Positions 1-8,514 of a stretch of DNA of 64,000 nucleotides are shown one piece after another. Origin of the DNA: Cohnella hashimotonis (lineage in GTDB: Bacteria > Bacillota > Bacilli > Paenibacillales > Paenibacillaceae); contig NZ_JAGRPV010000001.1 of NCBI RefSeq assembly GCF_030014955.1, forward strand, positions 6,510,001 through 6,574,000, written 5' to 3'. Both the position numbers and the translations under genes were made by a program. The notes beneath the pieces were generated by a model that saw only the letters and a list, made by a program, of their open reading frames with translations, was not told where the DNA came from and searched no databases. Positions within the stretch are counted from its first letter, which is position 1; every line of letters begins with the position of its first letter.

Positions 1-1417
1 TAACGGGTGCGTATAGATGTCCGGCCGCCCCGAACCGCTCGATCTCGTCCAGCGAAGCCCAGTAACCCACGCCGAGTCCCGCCATATAGACGGCGCCCAT
101 CGCCGACAGCTCCGCGACCGCGGACCGCGACACGGCCAGATTCAGCAGGTCGGCCTGGAACTGCATGAGCAGCGGGTTGCCGGAGGCGCCGCCGTCCGCA
201 TGGAGCTTCTTGAGCGGGATGCCCGTCTCGCGCGCCATTAATTCCGCCGCGTCGCGCACCTGGTACGCGATGCTCTCGACCGCGGCGCGGACGATATGGC
301 CTTTGCCGGTCGCCCGGCTCATGCCGACGATCGCGGCCCTTGCGTACGGATCCCAATAGGGGGCGCCCAGCCCGACGAATGCGGGTACCAGGTAGACGCC
401 TTCGTTGTCCGGCGTCCGCCTCAGCATGACGTCCAGCTCCTCGAACGAGTCGAACAGCCCAAGATTGTCCCTGACCCACTTGACGCTGTCGCCGGAGCTG
501 CGGATGACGGCTTCAAGCGCGTAAGTCACCTGGCCGCTCTTTCCCCAAGCGATGGCCGTCACCAACCCGTTATCCGATACGACGGGGCGTTCGCCGGTGT
601 TCATGAGCACCGAGGTTCCCGTGCCGTAGGTCGCCTTTGCCATACCCGGCTCGAGGCACAGCTGCCCGAACAGGGCCCCTTGAGAATCCCCGATGACGCC
701 GGATACGGGGATTTTCTCGGGGAACAGGTCCGGGTCGTCCGTGAAGCCGAACGATTCGTCCGAGAACTTGACCTCGGGCAGCAACGTCCGCGGCACGCCG
801 AACAGTCCGCACAGCTCGTCGTCCCAATCCAGCGTATGAATATTGAACAAGGAAGTCCGGCTCGCGTTGGTGTAGTCGGTCGCATGCGTTTTCCCGCCGG
901 TCAGCTTCCAGATCAGCCAGCTGTCGATCGTGCCGGCGAGCAGCCGGCCTTGCGCCAGCAGCGGTTTAGCGCTTTCAATATGGGTTAGTATCCAATCCCA
1001 CTTGGCGGCGGAGAAGTACGGATCGAGCATGAGTCCGGTCTTGGACCGTACCGTCCGTTCATGTCCGGCGACTCGCAGCGCCTCGCACCGGTCGGCCGTG
1101 CGCTGGCACTGCCAGACGATCGCGTTGTATACGGGATGGCCCGTCTCCCGGTCCCAGACGACAGCCGTCTCCCTTTGGTTCGTGATGGCGAGTGCGGCCA
1201 AAGCGGCGGGCTCGATGCCCGCCAGCTCCAGCGCTTCGCGCACCGTCCGCTTCACGTTGTCGTAAATCTCGAGCGGATCGTGCTCCACCCAACCGGGCTT
1301 CGGATACACTTGCCGGTGCTCCGCGCTGCTTTTCGCGACGACCCGGCCGGAACGGTCGACGAGCAAAGCCTTCGTACCCGCCGTGCTCTGGTCAACCGCC
1401 AGGATATACTTTTCCAT
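1..1417 (-). CDS. FGGY-family sugar kinase (glycerol kinase-like), 3' end cut by window
   Basis: The reading frame is open from an ATG at 1417 to the window edge, giving 472 of an expected ~500 residues. It starts DQSTAGTKAL, as FGGY kinases do. It carries TNQRET near residue 79, a GDSQGALFGQL ATP-site motif near 242 and DGGASGN near 407. Overall it reads like glycerol kinase, but KATYGTGTS replaces the usual glycerol kinase KATYGTGCF-type sequence, so another polyol or ketose may be the substrate. It begins 12 bases after the transketolase C-subunit stop and is the last visible gene of the isomerase-transketolase operon. From context I infer that it phosphorylates the ketose made by the isomerase, as apulose kinase does in apiose catabolism. 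The family is secure; the substrate is not. Confidence 0.9.
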   Translation of the reverse strand, partial: MEKYILAVDQSTAGTKALLVDRSGRVVAKSSAEHRQVYPKPGWVEHDPLEIYDNVKRTVREALELAGIEPAALAALAITNQRETAVVWDRETGHPVYNAIVWQCQRTADRCEALRVAGHERTVRSKTGLMLDPYFSAAKWDWILTHIESAKPLLAQGRLLAGTIDSWLIWKLTGGKTHATDYTNASRTSLFNIHTLDWDDELCGLFGVPRTLLPEVKFSDESFGFTDDPDLFPEKIPVSGVIGDSQGALFGQLCLEPGMAKATYGTGTSVLMNTGERPVVSDNGLVTAIAWGKSGQVTYALEAVIRSSGDSVKWVRDNLGLFDSFEELDVMLRRTPDNEGVYLVPAFVGLGAPYWDPYARAAIVGMSRATGKGHIVRAAVESIAYQVRDAAELMARETGIPLKKLHADGGASGNPLLMQFQADLLNLAVSRSAVAELSAMGAVYMAGLGVGYWASLDEIERFGAAGHLYAPV

Positions 1418-1429
1418 GAACGGCCGTCC

Positions 1430-2368
1430 TTATCTGCCCAGCAGATCCAGGGCGATCTTTTTAATGTTGCCGGCGCTGATGCCGTAGTGGTCGAATACCT
1501 CGGCGCTCTTGCCCGCGATCGCCGGCTCGTCCGGGATGCCGAGGATGCGCATGGGCACGGGCTTATGCTGCACGACGACTTCGGCCACCGCGGCGCCGAG
1601 ACCGCCGTGAATGCTGTGCTCCTCGACGGTGATGATATGTCCCGTCTCCGCGGCGGCCCTGATGACCGCTTCCTCGTCCAGCGGCTTGATCGTATGCATG
1701 TTAATCACGCGGCAGGACACCCCTGCTTCCTTAAGCGCATCATGGGCGTCGAGCGCGACGCGAACGGTCTCGCCTGCCGCGATGATCGTCAGATCGCCGC
1801 CTTCGCGCAGGGTGACGGCCTTGCCGATCACGAATTCGTAGTCGTCGTTCTCGTAGACATCTTCGACCGGATTGCGCCCGATGCGAATGTACGCGCCGCC
1901 CTCGTGCTTCACGAGCGCTTCGGTCATGCGCTTCGTCTCGTGCCGGTCGGCGGGCAGGATGACGGCAAGCCCGGGGATCGCCCGCGACACGGCCAGATCC
2001 TGCACCGAATGGTGGGACATGCCGAGCGCGCCGTAGCTGACGCCGCCACTGATGCCGACCAGCTTCACGTTCGTGGCCGAATAAGCGACGTCCACCTTGA
2101 TCTGCTCGATGCTGCGCATGCTTAGGAAGCAGGCCGGCGAGGTGACAAACGGCTTTTTGCCGCTATGCGCGAGGCCGGCGGAGATGCCGACGATGTTCTG
2201 CTCGGCGATGCCGACTTCGACGAATTGCTCCGGATACGCCTTGGCAAAGGGAGCCATGGCTGCCGAGCCCCGCGAGTCGCTGGCGAGCACCATAATGTCG
2301 CGATCCTCCTTGGCCAGCTCCAGCAGCGTATCGCAAATGACCTGACGGTTCGGAATCGTATTCGCCAT
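1430..2368 (-). CDS. Transketolase, C-terminal subunit
   Basis: This 312-residue protein covers the pyrimidine-binding and C-terminal domains of transketolase. The catalytic glutamate lies in VGIAEQNIVG (about residue 56), which activates thiamine diphosphate. The longer frame begins upstream, but the ATG at 2368 is preferred because MANTIPNRQ aligns with other split transketolases. It lies one base after the stop of the N-terminal subunit, so the two are translationally coupled. Split transketolases occur for the pentose phosphate pathway in some bacteria and in dedicated sugar pathways such as apulose-4-phosphate transketolase. Placement between a sugar isomerase and a kinase argues for a dedicated role (inference). 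Confidence 0.93.
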   Translation of the reverse strand: MANTIPNRQVICDTLLELAKEDRDIMVLASDSRGSAAMAPFAKAYPEQFVEVGIAEQNIVGISAGLAHSGKKPFVTSPACFLSMRSIEQIKVDVAYSATNVKLVGISGGVSYGALGMSHHSVQDLAVSRAIPGLAVILPADRHETKRMTEALVKHEGGAYIRIGRNPVEDVYENDDYEFVIGKAVTLREGGDLTIIAAGETVRVALDAHDALKEAGVSCRVINMHTIKPLDEEAVIRAAAETGHIITVEEHSIHGGLGAAVAEVVVQHKPVPMRILGIPDEPAIAGKSAEVFDHYGISAGNIKKIALDLLGR

Positions 2369-2369
2369 G

Positions 2370-3215
2370 TTATCGCACCAGCCCTTCCTGCTCGTAGCTC
2401 TCGATTGCGGCGGACAGCTCGGCAAGCGCCAACGCCAGCTGCTCTTCGTTTGGCACGTGATGATGCCAGTGCGCCACGTTTTCGGCGAAGGACACGCCTT
2501 TGCCTTTGACCGTATTCGCCATGACCAGCGTCGGCTTGCCGGGGATCGAAGGCGCCGCCTCGAAAGTGCGAACCAGTTGCTCCATGTCGTTGCCGTCGAT
2601 GGACACGACGTGCCAGCCGAACGCCGCCCATTTTTCCTCGAGCGGTTCGAGACCCATCACTTCCTCGGTCGATCCGCTGATCTGAAGCCGGTTGCGGTCG
2701 ATGATGGCGACCAGGTTATCCAGCTTGTAGTGCGGACCCGCCATCGCGGCTTCCCACACGGAGCCTTCCGCCTGTTCGCCGTCGCCCATCAGGCAGAACA
2801 CCCGGTAGTCCCTGCCGTCCCGCTTCGCCGCAAGCGCCATGCCGACGCCGATGGCCAGCCCGTGGCCCAGCGCGCCCGTATTCATTTCGATGCCAGGCAC
2901 CTTGTTGTTCGGATGCCCGATCAGACGCGTGCCGAACTGGCTGAACGTCTTCAGCTCTTCCTTGGGGAAAAAGCCGAGGTCGCCGAGGATGCACCAGAGC
3001 GACTCCACCGAATGCCCCTTGCTCGCGATGAACCGGTCGCGACCGTCCCACTTCGGATTCGCGGGATCGATCTTCATGACGCGGTAGTAGAGCGCCGTCA
3101 AAATATCGGTATTGCTGAGCGAGCCGCCCGTATGCCCCGTCTTGGCCCCGTGAATCATCTTCAGCAGATCCATGCGGATCTGCGCGGCTTTCGCTTTAAG
3201 TGCCGTCGTTTCCAT
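2370..3215 (-). CDS. Transketolase, N-terminal (thiamine diphosphate-binding) subunit
   Basis: This 281-residue protein carries the pyrophosphate-binding half of transketolase. GHTGGSLSNTDILTALYY is near the N-terminus. The thiamine diphosphate and Mg motif GDGEQAEGSVWEAAMAG is near residue 145 and is followed by LDNLVAIIDRNRLQ. The ATG at 3215 has an AGGAGGT ribosome binding site eight bases upstream; the frame runs much further upstream, but that part is noncoding sequence and overlap with the isomerase gene. It pairs with the adjacent C-terminal subunit to form a functional enzyme that transfers two-carbon ketol units in the cytosol. It lies 20 bases after the isomerase stop, in one operon. 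Confidence 0.95.
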   Translation of the reverse strand: METTALKAKAAQIRMDLLKMIHGAKTGHTGGSLSNTDILTALYYRVMKIDPANPKWDGRDRFIASKGHSVESLWCILGDLGFFPKEELKTFSQFGTRLIGHPNNKVPGIEMNTGALGHGLAIGVGMALAAKRDGRDYRVFCLMGDGEQAEGSVWEAAMAGPHYKLDNLVAIIDRNRLQISGSTEEVMGLEPLEEKWAAFGWHVVSIDGNDMEQLVRTFEAAPSIPGKPTLVMANTVKGKGVSFAENVAHWHHHVPNEEQLALALAELSAAIESYEQEGLVR

Positions 3216-3235
3216 GGATGAGTACCTCCTTTGAA

Positions 3236-4669
3236 TCACAGTCCCGCACCGCGAAGCCAGGCCTGAATCTCGCGTTCGGTCGGATCTACCGCATCGGGGG
3301 TCAGTCCCGGGATATAATTGCATGCCTCGTACAAGGCCGGAATCGCGTTCGCATGAATGCCTACGGAATGATGGACATAAGGGCCTTTGACCAGCTTTTC
3401 TTCCCACAGCGGCCAGTCGTTCACTTCCACCCAGACATACGAGCCCCGCGTATACGGGCCTTGAATGCCGCGGGCTTTGCCGAGGAACAGCTGATACTCG
3501 CCATGGTCGCCGTCGAAGCGCGCCAGCGTCATGTCGCCGCCCTTGATCTCGCCTTCGTGCGTGCCCGGCGAATGGTCGTCGAACAAGAAGTGCTTGCGCA
3601 GCTTCGGTTTGTCTTCGACGGTCAGGGAGACGGGGAAGTTGCCGCAGTGGAACAGCAGCTCGCCGTTCGGATTTTCGGGATGGCGGACGGTCAGGTCGGC
3701 GAAAAACGTCGGGTGCTGGTTCAACGTCGCCGCTTGAACCATGACGGAGGTGATCGCGCCGTGAATGTCGGTCTCGCAGGTGACCGGGATCTGTTCGTCG
3801 GTCAGTATCGCGTTGGCCAGGCAAGGCATGATCCCCATCGCGTCCTGCAGGGACGACCAGCATTGGATCGCGATCGCCGTGCTGCCGGTGTTCAGGGCAT
3901 ACTGCTTCATCGCAACCTTCAGGGCGGCGATCCGGCGGACGTCCGCTTCGGTCACTTCTGACCAGTCCAGTTTGGCTTTAATATAGTCGATGGCTTCCGC
4001 CAGTTCGGAGCTGCTGCCCTTCTCGATCTTCTGCGAAGCGCGCTGGATGTCGACCAGCGTGATCGGATGGATCTCGATGCCGAACCGCTCCAGCAGCTCC
4101 CCTTCGTTGCACATCATCGTCCAGAACGAAGCCGGGCGCGGGCCGATCTGCAGAATGCGCAGGCTGCGGAATTTTCTGACCACGTTCGCGGCGGCGACGA
4201 AGTTCGTGAAGCCCCGCTCGAAAACGGGATCGTTCACCCGGCTGTTCGTGACATAGGTGAAAGGAACGTTGAAGCGGCGCAGGATCTTGCCGGTGGCGAA
4301 CAAGCCGCATTGCGTGTCGCGCAGGCGCATGCCGTCCTCGAGCGGCGCCTCGTCGCGGGGACCCCACAGCAGTACGGGCTTGCCCAGCGCCTTGCCGACG
4401 CGCGCCACCGTATCCTCCGTACCGAAGTTGCAATGCGGGAAAAACACGGCGTCCACTTTTTCCTGCTTGAACCGGTCGGCGATCAGGTCGGCGTTAATAT
4501 GGTCGTCGTAGAGCAGTCCCTCTTGGTTGAGCCCTTCTAGATCGACGATGTCGATGTCGAGGCCGAAGCTTTCGATCTTTTCCTTGATCATCACTTTGTA
4601 GCGGAAAGCGTCTTCAGCGCTAAATACGAAACGTCGGGTCGGCGCGTAGCCCAGCTTCAATCTGCTCAT
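3236..4669 (-). CDS. L-fucose/L-arabinose isomerase-family protein
   Basis: This 477-residue protein belongs to the fucose/arabinose isomerase superfamily, Mn-dependent aldose-ketose isomerases. The CETDIHGAITSV segment near residue 298 resembles the acidic metal-binding region of that family. The C-terminal VHHSVGIHANAIPALYEACN (about 430-450) supplies candidate histidine ligands. It differs from canonical FucI and AraA and matches the shorter, uncharacterised branch often annotated only by family. It is first in the operon, behind a good promoter and operator-like sites. Substrate inference: its product would be phosphorylated by the kinase and cut by the transketolase, which fits a pentose or branched pentose such as apiose. 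The substrate is not shown by sequence. Confidence 0.85.
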   Translation of the reverse strand: MSRLKLGYAPTRRFVFSAEDAFRYKVMIKEKIESFGLDIDIVDLEGLNQEGLLYDDHINADLIADRFKQEKVDAVFFPHCNFGTEDTVARVGKALGKPVLLWGPRDEAPLEDGMRLRDTQCGLFATGKILRRFNVPFTYVTNSRVNDPVFERGFTNFVAAANVVRKFRSLRILQIGPRPASFWTMMCNEGELLERFGIEIHPITLVDIQRASQKIEKGSSSELAEAIDYIKAKLDWSEVTEADVRRIAALKVAMKQYALNTGSTAIAIQCWSSLQDAMGIMPCLANAILTDEQIPVTCETDIHGAITSVMVQAATLNQHPTFFADLTVRHPENPNGELLFHCGNFPVSLTVEDKPKLRKHFLFDDHSPGTHEGEIKGGDMTLARFDGDHGEYQLFLGKARGIQGPYTRGSYVWVEVNDWPLWEEKLVKGPYVHHSVGIHANAIPALYEACNYIPGLTPDAVDPTEREIQAWLRGAGL

Positions 4670-4687
4670 GTGTGGGGTCTCCCTTTC

Positions 4688-4720
4688 AGTAAACTAACTA
4701 AACATAAACGAAGTCGTTTA
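4688..4720. promoter_or_regulatory. Operator-like region: direct-repeat motif copy 1 plus 16-bp palindrome
   Basis: AGTAAACTAACTAAACAT at 4688-4705 matches two other copies in this gap at about 15 of 18 positions. It abuts a perfect inverted repeat, TAAACGAAGTCGTTTA, at 4705-4720 (7-bp arms around AG). LacI-family proteins bind such short palindromes. The site sits immediately downstream of the predicted transcription start, so binding would repress the operon. That the neighbouring LacI protein is the ligand is inferred. Confidence 0.6.
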
Positions 4721-4733
4721 ACTGCATGAGTTC

Positions 4734-4762
4734 AATTTATCACTGGTTATAGCGCTGGTCAA
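4734..4762 (-). promoter_or_regulatory. Sigma-A-type promoter of the isomerase-transketolase-kinase operon
   Basis: On the minus strand there is a -35 box TTGACC (4762-4757), a 17-base spacer and a -10 box TAAATT (4739-4734). Transcription should start near 4727, about 58 bases before the isomerase ATG. The operator-like palindrome at 4705-4720 lies just downstream of this start, the usual place for a repressor to block transcription. Confidence 0.75.
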
Positions 4763-4805
4763 TGTGTTTTAAGTAAATAAAGTAAGATTTTTAGTCGATT
4801 TTTGA

Positions 4806-4823
4806 ACTAAATTAACTAAACAA
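4806..4823. promoter_or_regulatory. Operator-like motif copy 2
   Basis: ACTAAATTAACTAAACAA is the second copy of the 18-bp motif shared with 4688-4705 and 4862-4879. It contains ACTAA and ACTAAAC in direct repeat with about 9-bp spacing. It lies between the two divergent genes, where it could act on either promoter or support looping. Confidence 0.5.
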
Positions 4824-4861
4824 AATCAATAGATCTTGCTTATTAATGGAGCTGACATTAA

Positions 4862-4879
4862 ACTAAACTTACTAAACAG
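4862..4879. promoter_or_regulatory. Operator-like motif copy 3, upstream of the LacI gene
   Basis: ACTAAACTTACTAAACAG repeats CTAAAC twice with a 9-bp period. It ends eight bases before the GGAG ribosome binding site of the regulator gene, so it may mediate autoregulation. Confidence 0.5.
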
Positions 4880-4899
4880 AACGAATGGAGATTTTCTTC

Positions 4900-5973
4900 A
4901 TGAAGATGGAAGACATCGCCAAGCTCGCGGGCGTATCCAAGGCAGCCGTGTCGCTGGCGCTCAACGGGAAAGGGGGCATCGGTCCGGAAACGCGGGACCG
5001 GATCCTTCAAATCGCCAGCGAGAACGGCTACCGGCCCAAGTCGCGAACCTCGGCCCGCGAAGCGCAGACCGCCTCGATCACGTTCCTTGTTTTCGCCAAC
5101 TCCGGTATCGTGTTGGAGCAATATTACCAGCAGCCCTTCTTCCGGGAGCTGATCCACTATATCGAGGAACGGTGCCGTGCGAGCGGCTATTCCCTGCTGT
5201 TCTCCTCCGTGGACATGTCGACGTTCGACGAAGGCATCCGGGCGATCGCCGAGGACAAGCGCGCCGACGGCGTCATTCTGCTCGGCACGAACTTGAACAA
5301 GCCGATGCTCGAACAGATCGCCGGGCGATTGAACGGCCCGCTTGTCGTGCTGGACACCTGCTTCGAAACGCTCCCGATTTCCTTTATCCAGATCAACAAC
5401 GCGATGGGCGCCTATCAGGCCGGGCAGCATCTATGCGGGCTCGGTCACCGCGACATCGGCTACATCGCTTCCGATATCCGCATCCGCAACTTCGACGACC
5501 GCCGCACCGGATTCATGCAGGCGCTGCAGGAGAACGGGCGCGAGCTGTCGCCGGCGCATGTGTTCTCGGTGGCCCCCACGATTCTCTCCTCCCAGGACGC
5601 GCTGAAAAAGCGCTTGTCCGCTTATCGGGAATCGCAGATGCCGATGCCGACGGCCTTTTTCTGCGAATGCGACTACATCGCGATCAGCGCGATCAAGTCA
5701 CTCGTCGAGCTGGGCTATCGCGTGCCGGAGGACGTCTCCGTGGTCGGCTTCGACAACATCTCCGAAGCGCTCATCGTCTCTCCCGAGCTGACGACCGTGC
5801 ACGTGGAAAAGGAACGGATGGCCCGCCTCGCAGTGGACATGATCGTCGAAGCGATCGAATCCGGCTCTCTCGTCGGCTCCAAGGTGCTCGTGGACACGCA
5901 GTTTATCGCGAGAGGATCCTCCCGCTCTCCGGATCCGGCAGCGCTCGAGGCCGCTGCGAACGCCGTTCGCTAG
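4900..5973 (+). CDS. LacI-family transcriptional regulator
   Basis: This 357-residue regulator has an N-terminal helix-turn-helix, MEDIAKLAGVSKAAVSLALN, followed by a periplasmic-binding-protein-like ligand domain (about residues 60-335) ending with the typical VVGFDNISEAL and LTTVHV segments. I prefer the ATG at 4900 because GGAG lies nine bases upstream; an in-frame ATG at 4885 lacks a comparable site. It is divergent from the isomerase operon across a 230-bp gap containing three related motifs and a palindrome, so it is the likely local repressor and may regulate itself. The effector is presumably the sugar used by that operon. No similarity to a sugar-specific subgroup can be claimed from sequence alone. 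Confidence 0.93.
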   Translation: MKMEDIAKLAGVSKAAVSLALNGKGGIGPETRDRILQIASENGYRPKSRTSAREAQTASITFLVFANSGIVLEQYYQQPFFRELIHYIEERCRASGYSLLFSSVDMSTFDEGIRAIAEDKRADGVILLGTNLNKPMLEQIAGRLNGPLVVLDTCFETLPISFIQINNAMGAYQAGQHLCGLGHRDIGYIASDIRIRNFDDRRTGFMQALQENGRELSPAHVFSVAPTILSSQDALKKRLSAYRESQMPMPTAFFCECDYIAISAIKSLVELGYRVPEDVSVVGFDNISEALIVSPELTTVHVEKERMARLAVDMIVEAIESGSLVGSKVLVDTQFIARGSSRSPDPAALEAAANAVR

Positions 5974-6127
5974 CGCGCCGGTATTCCGCGCGGGCCGGAT
6001 GCGAGGCCGCAAGAGCACCTCCACCCCGCACTCCCGCCGCTCTAGGCTCTTCTGAGTTCATTTTTTCGCTTACGCTGCGGACGCGCGCGCCGGCATGCCG
6101 CTTCGTTTTCGTCCAACTATGAAGCTA

Positions 6128-8404
6128 TCAGGATTCCCTCGCGTTCAACTGCTTGAGCAAGCCGTCCAGATCGTCCTCGCCGAGCGCGCCGCCGCTGAAG
6201 CCGACCAGGCCGCGAAGCGGCAGGTACTTCATCATCGCCTGCATCATCTCCGCGCCTTCGCCGTCGGGATCGGCGGCCATGGCGCCGAACGGCGTCTTGC
6301 CGATCCAGTCCATGACGAGCGCCTGCGCCGCCGGATCGCTCATCAGATCGCCGACCGTGCTGTTCCGGTGGAAGACGTGCGTAAGCACGACGGTCGACTC
6401 GACCGCGATCGTGCCCGATACCGCGATATCCCGCGACGAGCGGCCGACGAGAATCTCGAATTCACCCGATTCCACATGCCAGTCCTTCAAGTCGACGTTG
6501 TAGTAGGCGAAGGCGCTCCGATCCAGCGTAAAGGAGACAGCCTTCGTCTCTCCCGGCTGCAGCTGAACCTTGGCGAACCCTTTCAGCTCCTTAAAAGGCC
6601 TAATCACGGTACTTTGCACGTCGCGCACGTACAGCTGCACGATTTCCTTGCCCGCGCGCGAGCCCGTATTCGTGACGTCCACGGTCACCGTCACCGTCTC
6701 TTCGTCGCGGATCGCCGGCTTCGCTACGACGAGGTTCGCGTATTCAAACGTCGTGTAGCTGAGCCCGTATCCGAACGGGAACAGCGGCTCGATCTCCTTG
6801 GCGTCATAGTAGCGGTAGCCGACGAACAAGCCTTCCTTGTATTCGACGCGGTCGCCTTCGCCCGGGAAGTTAAGCTGCGACGGGTTGTGCGCGAGGCGCA
6901 GCGGGAACGTCTCCGCCAGCTTGCCGCTCGGATTGGCGTCGCCGAACAGCAGGTCCGCGATCGCGCCGCCGAGCGCCTGGCCGCCAAGATAGGCTTCCAG
7001 CAGCCCCTTCGCGCTGCCGAGCCAGGGCATCTCGACCGGCGCGCCGTTGCTCAGGACGACGACGACGTTCGGCTGCGCCTCGGCAACCGCGCGGATGAGC
7101 GCGACCTGGTTGTCCGGCAGCCGCAGATGCGTCCGGTCGAATCCTTCGGACTCGTAGCGGTCCGGCAGACCCGCGAAGACGACCGCGACCTCGGCATCCG
7201 CGGCCGCCCGCTTCGCTTCCTCCACGAGCGCCTCGTCCAGAGCGTCCGACTGCAGGTCGTAGCCCTGCGCATACGCGATCCGCGCGCCGCCGCCCGCGGA
7301 CCTCGCGAGCTCCTCGCGAATGTCCTCGAGCTTGGTTGGCTTGATATGGGAGCTCCCCCCGCCTTGATAACGCGGCTTCGCGGCCAGTTCGCCGATAACG
7401 GCCAGCTTCGCGTCCTTGCGAAGCGGCAGGATACCGCCTTCGTTTTTGAGCAGCACCATGCTCTCGCGCGCAACTTCGCGGGCCAGCGCGTGATGCGCCT
7501 CGGCATCGCACGTCGCGCCCTCTTTTTTGTGGTCGACGGCCATGAACACGATCCGGAGCAGCCGTTCGACCGCGCGGTCCAGCTTCTCCTCCGACAGCCT
7601 GCCGCTGCGCACGGCTTCGACGATCCTGCGGTCGCCCGCGCCGCCGCTCGCCGGCATCTCCAGCTCCAGGCCCGCGGCCAGACCGGCCTCGCGCTCGTTG
7701 ACGGCGCCCCAGTCCGAGACGACGAAGCCTTCGTGGCCCCATTCGTCCTTCAGAATGTTGGTCAGCAAATATTCGTTCTCGGAGGCGTACGTGCCGTTTA
7801 CCTTGTTGTAGGAACACATGACGGTCCACGGCTGGGCCTCTTTGACCGCGAACTCAAAGCTCGCCAGGTAAATCTCGCGCAGCGTGCGCTCGTCGACGAC
7901 GGAATCGCCGGTCATGCGGCGATGCTCCTGGTTGTTCGCCGCGAAATGCTTGAGCGAGGTGCCGACGCCCTGGCTCTGCACGCCTTCGATATGGCTGGCG
8001 GCCATACGGGAGCTCAAAAAAGGATCCTCGGAGAAGTATTCGAAGTTGCGCCCGCATAGCGGCGAACGCTTGATGTTGGCGCCGGGCCCGAGCAGCACCG
8101 CGACGTCCTCCGCCTGGCATTCTTCGCCGAGCGCGACGCCGACCTTGCGGATCAGCTCGCGGTCCCAGGAGCTCGCGAGTCCCGCGGCCGAAGGGAAGCA
8201 GGTCGCCGGGACGCTGTCGAACAGCCCCAGGTGGTCGGCGGACGCCTTTTGCTTGCGAAGCCCGTGCGGTCCGTCGGTCAGCATGATCGCCGGAATGCCG
8301 AGACGCTCGACTCCTTTCATATGCCAAAAATCCAGGCCCGAGCACATGCCGGCCTTCTCCTCCAACGTCATTTGCGCGATCAAGCCTCGAATATCCCTTT
8401 CCAT
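6128..8404 (-). CDS. Glycoside hydrolase family 3 beta-glucosidase
   Basis: This 758-residue protein has the full GH3 layout: an N-terminal TIM barrel beginning [17 protein letters not shown], then the alpha/beta sandwich, then a C-terminal fibronectin type III-like domain (about residues 560-640). The nucleophile aspartate is in FVVSDWGAV, about residue 230. [12 protein letters not shown] is the typical substrate-binding motif. There is no signal peptide, so it acts in the cytosol. The ATG at 8404 is chosen for its GGAGGTG ribosome binding site; the frame continues to 8437. It lies downstream of importer 1, separated by a terminator-like hairpin, and probably cleaves imported beta-glucosides by readthrough expression. 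Exact linkage preference is unknown. Confidence 0.95.
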   Translation of the reverse strand: MERDIRGLIAQMTLEEKAGMCSGLDFWHMKGVERLGIPAIMLTDGPHGLRKQKASADHLGLFDSVPATCFPSAAGLASSWDRELIRKVGVALGEECQAEDVAVLLGPGANIKRSPLCGRNFEYFSEDPFLSSRMAASHIEGVQSQGVGTSLKHFAANNQEHRRMTGDSVVDERTLREIYLASFEFAVKEAQPWTVMCSYNKVNGTYASENEYLLTNILKDEWGHEGFVVSDWGAVNEREAGLAAGLELEMPASGGAGDRRIVEAVRSGRLSEEKLDRAVERLLRIVFMAVDHKKEGATCDAEAHHALAREVARESMVLLKNEGGILPLRKDAKLAVIGELAAKPRYQGGGSSHIKPTKLEDIREELARSAGGGARIAYAQGYDLQSDALDEALVEEAKRAAADAEVAVVFAGLPDRYESEGFDRTHLRLPDNQVALIRAVAEAQPNVVVVLSNGAPVEMPWLGSAKGLLEAYLGGQALGGAIADLLFGDANPSGKLAETFPLRLAHNPSQLNFPGEGDRVEYKEGLFVGYRYYDAKEIEPLFPFGYGLSYTTFEYANLVVAKPAIRDEETVTVTVDVTNTGSRAGKEIVQLYVRDVQSTVIRPFKELKGFAKVQLQPGETKAVSFTLDRSAFAYYNVDLKDWHVESGEFEILVGRSSRDIAVSGTIAVESTVVLTHVFHRNSTVGDLMSDPAAQALVMDWIGKTPFGAMAADPDGEGAEMMQAMMKYLPLRGLVGFSGGALGEDDLDGLLKQLNARES

Positions 8405-8454
8405 TCCCGCACCTCCATATGAGATCAAGCTTTCCACGAACAGAGAAAAGAGAA

Positions 8455-8489
8455 AGCCCTTCCCCGAAACAGGGTTTCGAAGAAGGGCT
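8455..8489 (-). terminator. Rho-independent terminator after the importer 1 lipoprotein gene
   Basis: AGCCCTTC at 8455-8462 pairs with GAAGGGCT at 8482-8489, with an inner CGAAAC/GTTTCG stem. On the minus strand it is followed by a T-rich tract. It lies 26 bases after the lipoprotein stop and would reduce readthrough into the GH3 gene. Confidence 0.75.
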
Positions 8490-8514
8490 CATAAACGCTC
8501 GCTGCTAAAGCCGG

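Noticed and set aside
3216..3863. N-terminal extension of the transketolase N-subunit frame
   Set aside because: It overlaps the isomerase gene in another frame, and a strong ribosome binding site marks the ATG at 3215.
6095..8059. 654-codon plus-strand frame opposite the first GH3 gene
   Set aside because: Antisense shadow; composition dominated by Arg, Ala and Val.
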